A stretch of 64,000 nucleotides of DNA, taken from NCBI GenBank assembly GCA_016714895.1, contig JADKBV010000013.1, positions 1 through 64,000 of the forward strand. The letters are read 5' to 3'. The first letter of the stretch is position 1. The number at the start of each line of letters is the position of its first letter. Below are positions 62,022 through 64,000 of this stretch, in pieces. A program made the translations under genes and the position numbers. The DNA comes from Saprospiraceae bacterium. GTDB taxonomy: Bacteria > Bacteroidota > Bacteroidia > Chitinophagales > Saprospiraceae. The notes beneath the pieces were generated by a model. It was given only the letters and a program-made list of their open reading frames with translations. It did no database searches and was not told the origin of the DNA.

Positions 62022-62243
62022 ATGTCAACTAAAATCACCATTTTGCCAAACGGCAGCGCAAGAATTGAAGGAGAATTTGTTATTGTCGATTCCGAAGGAA
62101 AGGAGTTTGGCTTAGCCGGCAGAACAACCGTAAGCCTATGCAGATGTGGTCTTTCTCAAAACAAACCTTTCTGTGACGGATCTCACAGAGAAAATTTTGA
62201 TGCCGAAACCAAAGCATTTGACCTTCCTCCAAAAAAGGTTTGA
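62022..62243 (+). CDS. CDGSH-type 2Fe-2S protein
   Basis: 73 aa. The signature C40-x-C42-x8-C51-x3-H55 (CRCGLSQNKPFCDGSH) is the full three-Cys one-His CDGSH ligand set of mitoNEET-like proteins. The start MSTKITILPNGSARIEGEF gives a short beta part before the cluster. Small soluble cluster carrier or sensor; exact role unknown. No signal peptide. A low-GC inverted repeat (TTTTCAAAA...TTTTGAAAA, 62252-62279) right after the stop may serve as terminator before the tRNA promoter. Confidence 0.93.
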   Translation: MSTKITILPNGSARIEGEFVIVDSEGKEFGLAGRTTVSLCRCGLSQNKPFCDGSHRENFDAETKAFDLPPKKV

Positions 62244-62286
62244 TAAAAAGTTTTTCAAAATTTATTTTATTTTTGAAAATATTGTG

Positions 62287-62294
62287 TACATTTG
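62287..62294 (+). promoter_or_regulatory. Promoter -7 box of tRNA-Arg
   Basis: TACATTTG on the plus strand, 18 bases before the first base of the mature tRNA; good match to the TAnnTTTG form. Confidence 0.6.
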
Positions 62295-62312
62295 CGGCCT
62301 GAAATTAAAAAT

Positions 62313-62386
62313 GGCTCCGTAGCTCAGCTGGATAGAGCAACTGCCTTCTAAGCAGTAGGTCTCTGGTTCGAATCCAGACGGAGTCA
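62313..62386 (+). tRNA. tRNA-Arg (anticodon UCU)
   Basis: 74 bases, complete cloverleaf: acceptor GGCTCCG/CGGAGTC (one G-U pair), D stem GCTC/GAGC, anticodon stem ACTGC/GCAGT with loop CTTCTAA, anticodon TCT at 62347-62349, T arm with GGTTCGAATCC, discriminator A. CCA is not encoded. It decodes AGA and, with wobble, AGG. Own promoter box and terminator, so a single-gene unit; no attachment-site duplication seen next to it. Confidence 0.97.
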
Positions 62387-62387
62387 C

Positions 62388-62417
62388 AAAAGACACCTCG
62401 ATGGTGTCTTTTTTTTT
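62388..62417 (+). terminator. Terminator of tRNA-Arg
   Basis: AAAAGACACC-TCGAT-GGTGTCTTTT with nine T in total, immediately after the tRNA. The A-run on the other side also allows use by the tpiA transcript from the minus strand. Confidence 0.9.
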
Positions 62418-62445
62418 GCCCGTTTTCTACAAAATCGGAAAGGAA

Positions 62446-63213
62446 CTATTCTTCTTCCTGAAAGGAATTGATGATTTTTACAAATTCATCGGCATCAAGC
62501 GATGCGCCCCCGATCAGACCTCCGTCCACATCCGGTTGTGCAAAAATATCTTTGGCATTGGAACCTTTGATAGATCCACCGTACAGAATGGTCATAGCTT
62601 CACCCACTCTTTTATTGTATTGACGGGAAATCATTCTTCGGATAGAATTATGCATTTCCTGAGCCTGTGCCGGTGAGGCAGTTTCTCCGGTTCCGATCGC
62701 CCAGATGGGTTCGTAGGCGATGATAACATTTTTGATTTCTTTCGCCGTAAGGGAAAACAAAGACTCTTCCAGCTGAATTTTGACGTGTAAAATATGTTTG
62801 CTGGTCTTGCGAACATCGAGATCCTCTCCACAACAGAATATCACTTTGAGTCCTGCATCGAGTGCTGCTCTGACTTTGAGTTTGAGCAAGGCATTGTCCT
62901 CATGATTGTATTGTCTCCTTTCGGAATGGCCGAGGATGACATAGGGAATGTTAAGATTTGCCAGCATCGCCGGAGAGATTTCACCGGTGTAAGCCCCTGA
63001 GTTTTTATAGTGGCAGTTTTGGGCAGCCAGTTTTAGTTTACCCTTTGACTTTATTTTTTTATCCAAAGTAAGCAAATGGGTAAAGGGTACAGCCAATATA
63101 GCCAGAACACTTTTATCTTTTTCGGCAGCGATCAATTTGCTCACCAATTCGACTCCTTCGTCGAGTGTAGTATTCATTTTCCAGTTTCCTGCTGCTATTT
63201 TTTGCCTGCTCAT
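62446..63213 (-). CDS. tpiA: Triosephosphate isomerase
   Basis: 255 aa, normal length. Interconverts dihydroxyacetone phosphate and glyceraldehyde-3-phosphate. Lys 12 in AGNWKMN, catalytic His in LGHSERR, catalytic Glu in IAYEPIWAIGTG, phosphate-gripping loop IGTGETASPAQ and C-terminal YGGSIKGSN and GGLIGGASLDADEF. All catalytic residues present. Start MSRQKIAAGN is firm. Convergent with the tRNA gene. Confidence 0.97.
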   Translation of the reverse strand: MSRQKIAAGNWKMNTTLDEGVELVSKLIAAEKDKSVLAILAVPFTHLLTLDKKIKSKGKLKLAAQNCHYKNSGAYTGEISPAMLANLNIPYVILGHSERRQYNHEDNALLKLKVRAALDAGLKVIFCCGEDLDVRKTSKHILHVKIQLEESLFSLTAKEIKNVIIAYEPIWAIGTGETASPAQAQEMHNSIRRMISRQYNKRVGEAMTILYGGSIKGSNAKDIFAQPDVDGGLIGGASLDADEFVKIINSFQEEE

Positions 63214-63268
63214 GCAAATATATTTTAAATTCTCTTTGTATATATATTATAAGAACGAATAAGAATGT

Positions 63269-63940
63269 CTATTGTTTCCCGTTGTATAAAACAATTGATA
63301 TGCCAAAAGATTTGAACCGATCATTTACATCCGGCAAAGGATTCAATCCCAATTGATTGGCAAATCCCGGAAAGGACAAATCCGACAATGGAATCTGATA
63401 ATACGGTTTGAATGCCAAAGCCACTTTATCTCCCGGAATCTGAAATATCAGGAATATTTTGCCTGTAAATCCCGATGAAGAATCCAATTCCTGCCTTTTT
63501 CTTCTGGAACCCGCTATATCCGTTCTGATTCTTGCTGTCCGGTATCCTATGCCGGCACCAAAACCAAACCATCGGTAGTAACTTTCGGCATGTAGCGCAA
63601 ATTCAGAAAGCGACATAAAATATTTTTTAGAAAAATTTGATCCGTTGATGACTGCAAAAACATCACTATTACCCAAACCACTATTCCAACTTGCTTCAAA
63701 CCCGGTATTTCCGATTTTGTATCTTACCCCCAATTCCAATCCATGAAGCGATGAAAACTCGTCGAGATCATCTAATGGTTCTGCCAGACCGGCATTATAT
63801 TGCCTGACCATCCCGTTGACATTCGGAATGTCAAGAAAAACGGCATTGTAACCTACTTTTACATTAAATTGTGCAAAAATCTGGATATTTCCGATGAAGA
63901 AAATCCAAACAATTAAGGTGGTGCGTGAAATAAATTTCAT
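63269..63940 (-). CDS. Exported beta-barrel-like protein, unknown function
   Basis: 223 aa from the ATG at 63940, which gives the signal peptide MKFISRTTLIVWIFFIGNIQIFAQF; Met codons 7 and 11 positions upstream are possible but less tidy. After cleavage the chain alternates short beta strands (NVKVGYNAVFLDIP, LELGVRYKIGNTGFEASW, WFGFGAGIGYRTARI, KVALAFKPYYQIPL) and ends FGISIVLYNGKQ, the look of an outer-membrane barrel of the PorT type but not close to the two barrels at 9.6 and 11 kb. 55 bases upstream of tpiA on the same strand. Confidence 0.7.
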   Translation of the reverse strand: MKFISRTTLIVWIFFIGNIQIFAQFNVKVGYNAVFLDIPNVNGMVRQYNAGLAEPLDDLDEFSSLHGLELGVRYKIGNTGFEASWNSGLGNSDVFAVINGSNFSKKYFMSLSEFALHAESYYRWFGFGAGIGYRTARIRTDIAGSRRKRQELDSSSGFTGKIFLIFQIPGDKVALAFKPYYQIPLSDLSFPGFANQLGLNPLPDVNDRFKSFGISIVLYNGKQ

Positions 63941-64000
63941 TAAATTTTCAATAAAACTCATATAGAAGTACAAAAATACTGCAAAATTCCAAATCTTTGC

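Noticed and set aside
62313..62417. Integration site at the tRNA gene
   Set aside because: No integrase and no duplicated tRNA 3' end were seen nearby.

Overview
The window reads as chromosomal DNA of a Bacteroidota bacterium. Supporting signs are low GC, no obvious Shine-Dalgarno sites, promoter -7 boxes of the TAnnTTTG type with short leaders, several secreted proteins ending in type IX secretion (T9SS) sorting domains, a type III glutamine synthetase, a PcrB/GGGP-synthase family protein, and many SPOR, OmpA and PorT-type envelope proteins. The choice-of-anchor B protein and the large BNR/T9SS protein fit the Saprospiria, but that placement is a guess from gene style. I see no phage, transposase, integrase or CRISPR array. 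The content is mostly core and envelope genes with a few accessory patches.

Layout. 0-5 kb: end of a sulfatase-modifying-factor-like gene, a Tat-type MBL-fold hydrolase, small envelope proteins, an NAD(P)-binding SDR/DUF2867 protein, a GC-richer repeat and a cluster of hairpins. 5-8.5 kb: a two-gene operon pairing a GH130 phosphorylase-like protein with a GT4 glycosyltransferase fused to an alpha/alpha-toroid domain. 8.6-15.2 kb: a loose cluster of stress-type genes (Lys-rich protein, YtxH, two PorT-like barrels, two lipoproteins, cupin, CsbD, a 51-residue lmo0937-type membrane protein, AraC regulator). Five of these genes share an unusual two-part promoter motif, TTDTGTAA-N21/22-DACCTTTG, which is the most interesting signal I found. 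15.6-20.8 kb: a MacAB/TolC-like efflux operon led by a TetR regulator. 21.5-25.4 kb: a CheB-CheR-PAS-histidine kinase fusion followed by a stand-alone receiver protein. 25.9-28.4 kb: a decayed patch with a lipoprotein, a frameshifted membrane gene and a higBA pair whose toxin has an in-frame stop.

28.5-45.4 kb is housekeeping: cyclase/nadK/TetR/prenyl synthase; a Bax inhibitor-1-like protein; GGGP synthase plus rsgA; a TonB-C protein; a choice-of-anchor B protein; an AlkA-like glycosylase; the SPOR-rodA-tgt-lptG operon (its Tgt lacks the three zinc-ligand cysteines); a T9SS protein; cinA. 45.5-49.5 kb holds a 2-oxoacid dehydrogenase E2, a TPR-PD40-OmpA-SPOR envelope protein and a TlpA-like protein. 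49.5-50.9 kb holds a tandem pair of Uma2 genes. 51-59.3 kb combines T9SS-exported proteins (including one with two haem motifs) with coaE and a compact pabB-pabC pair. 59.5-64 kb: type III glutamine synthetase, a CDGSH protein, tRNA-Arg(UCU), tpiA and a beta-barrel protein.

Functional themes are envelope building and export (rodA, lptG, OmpA/SPOR proteins, T9SS cargo), stress adaptation, glycan synthesis/phosphorolysis and core metabolism. All family names come from reading motifs by eye; no database search was possible.
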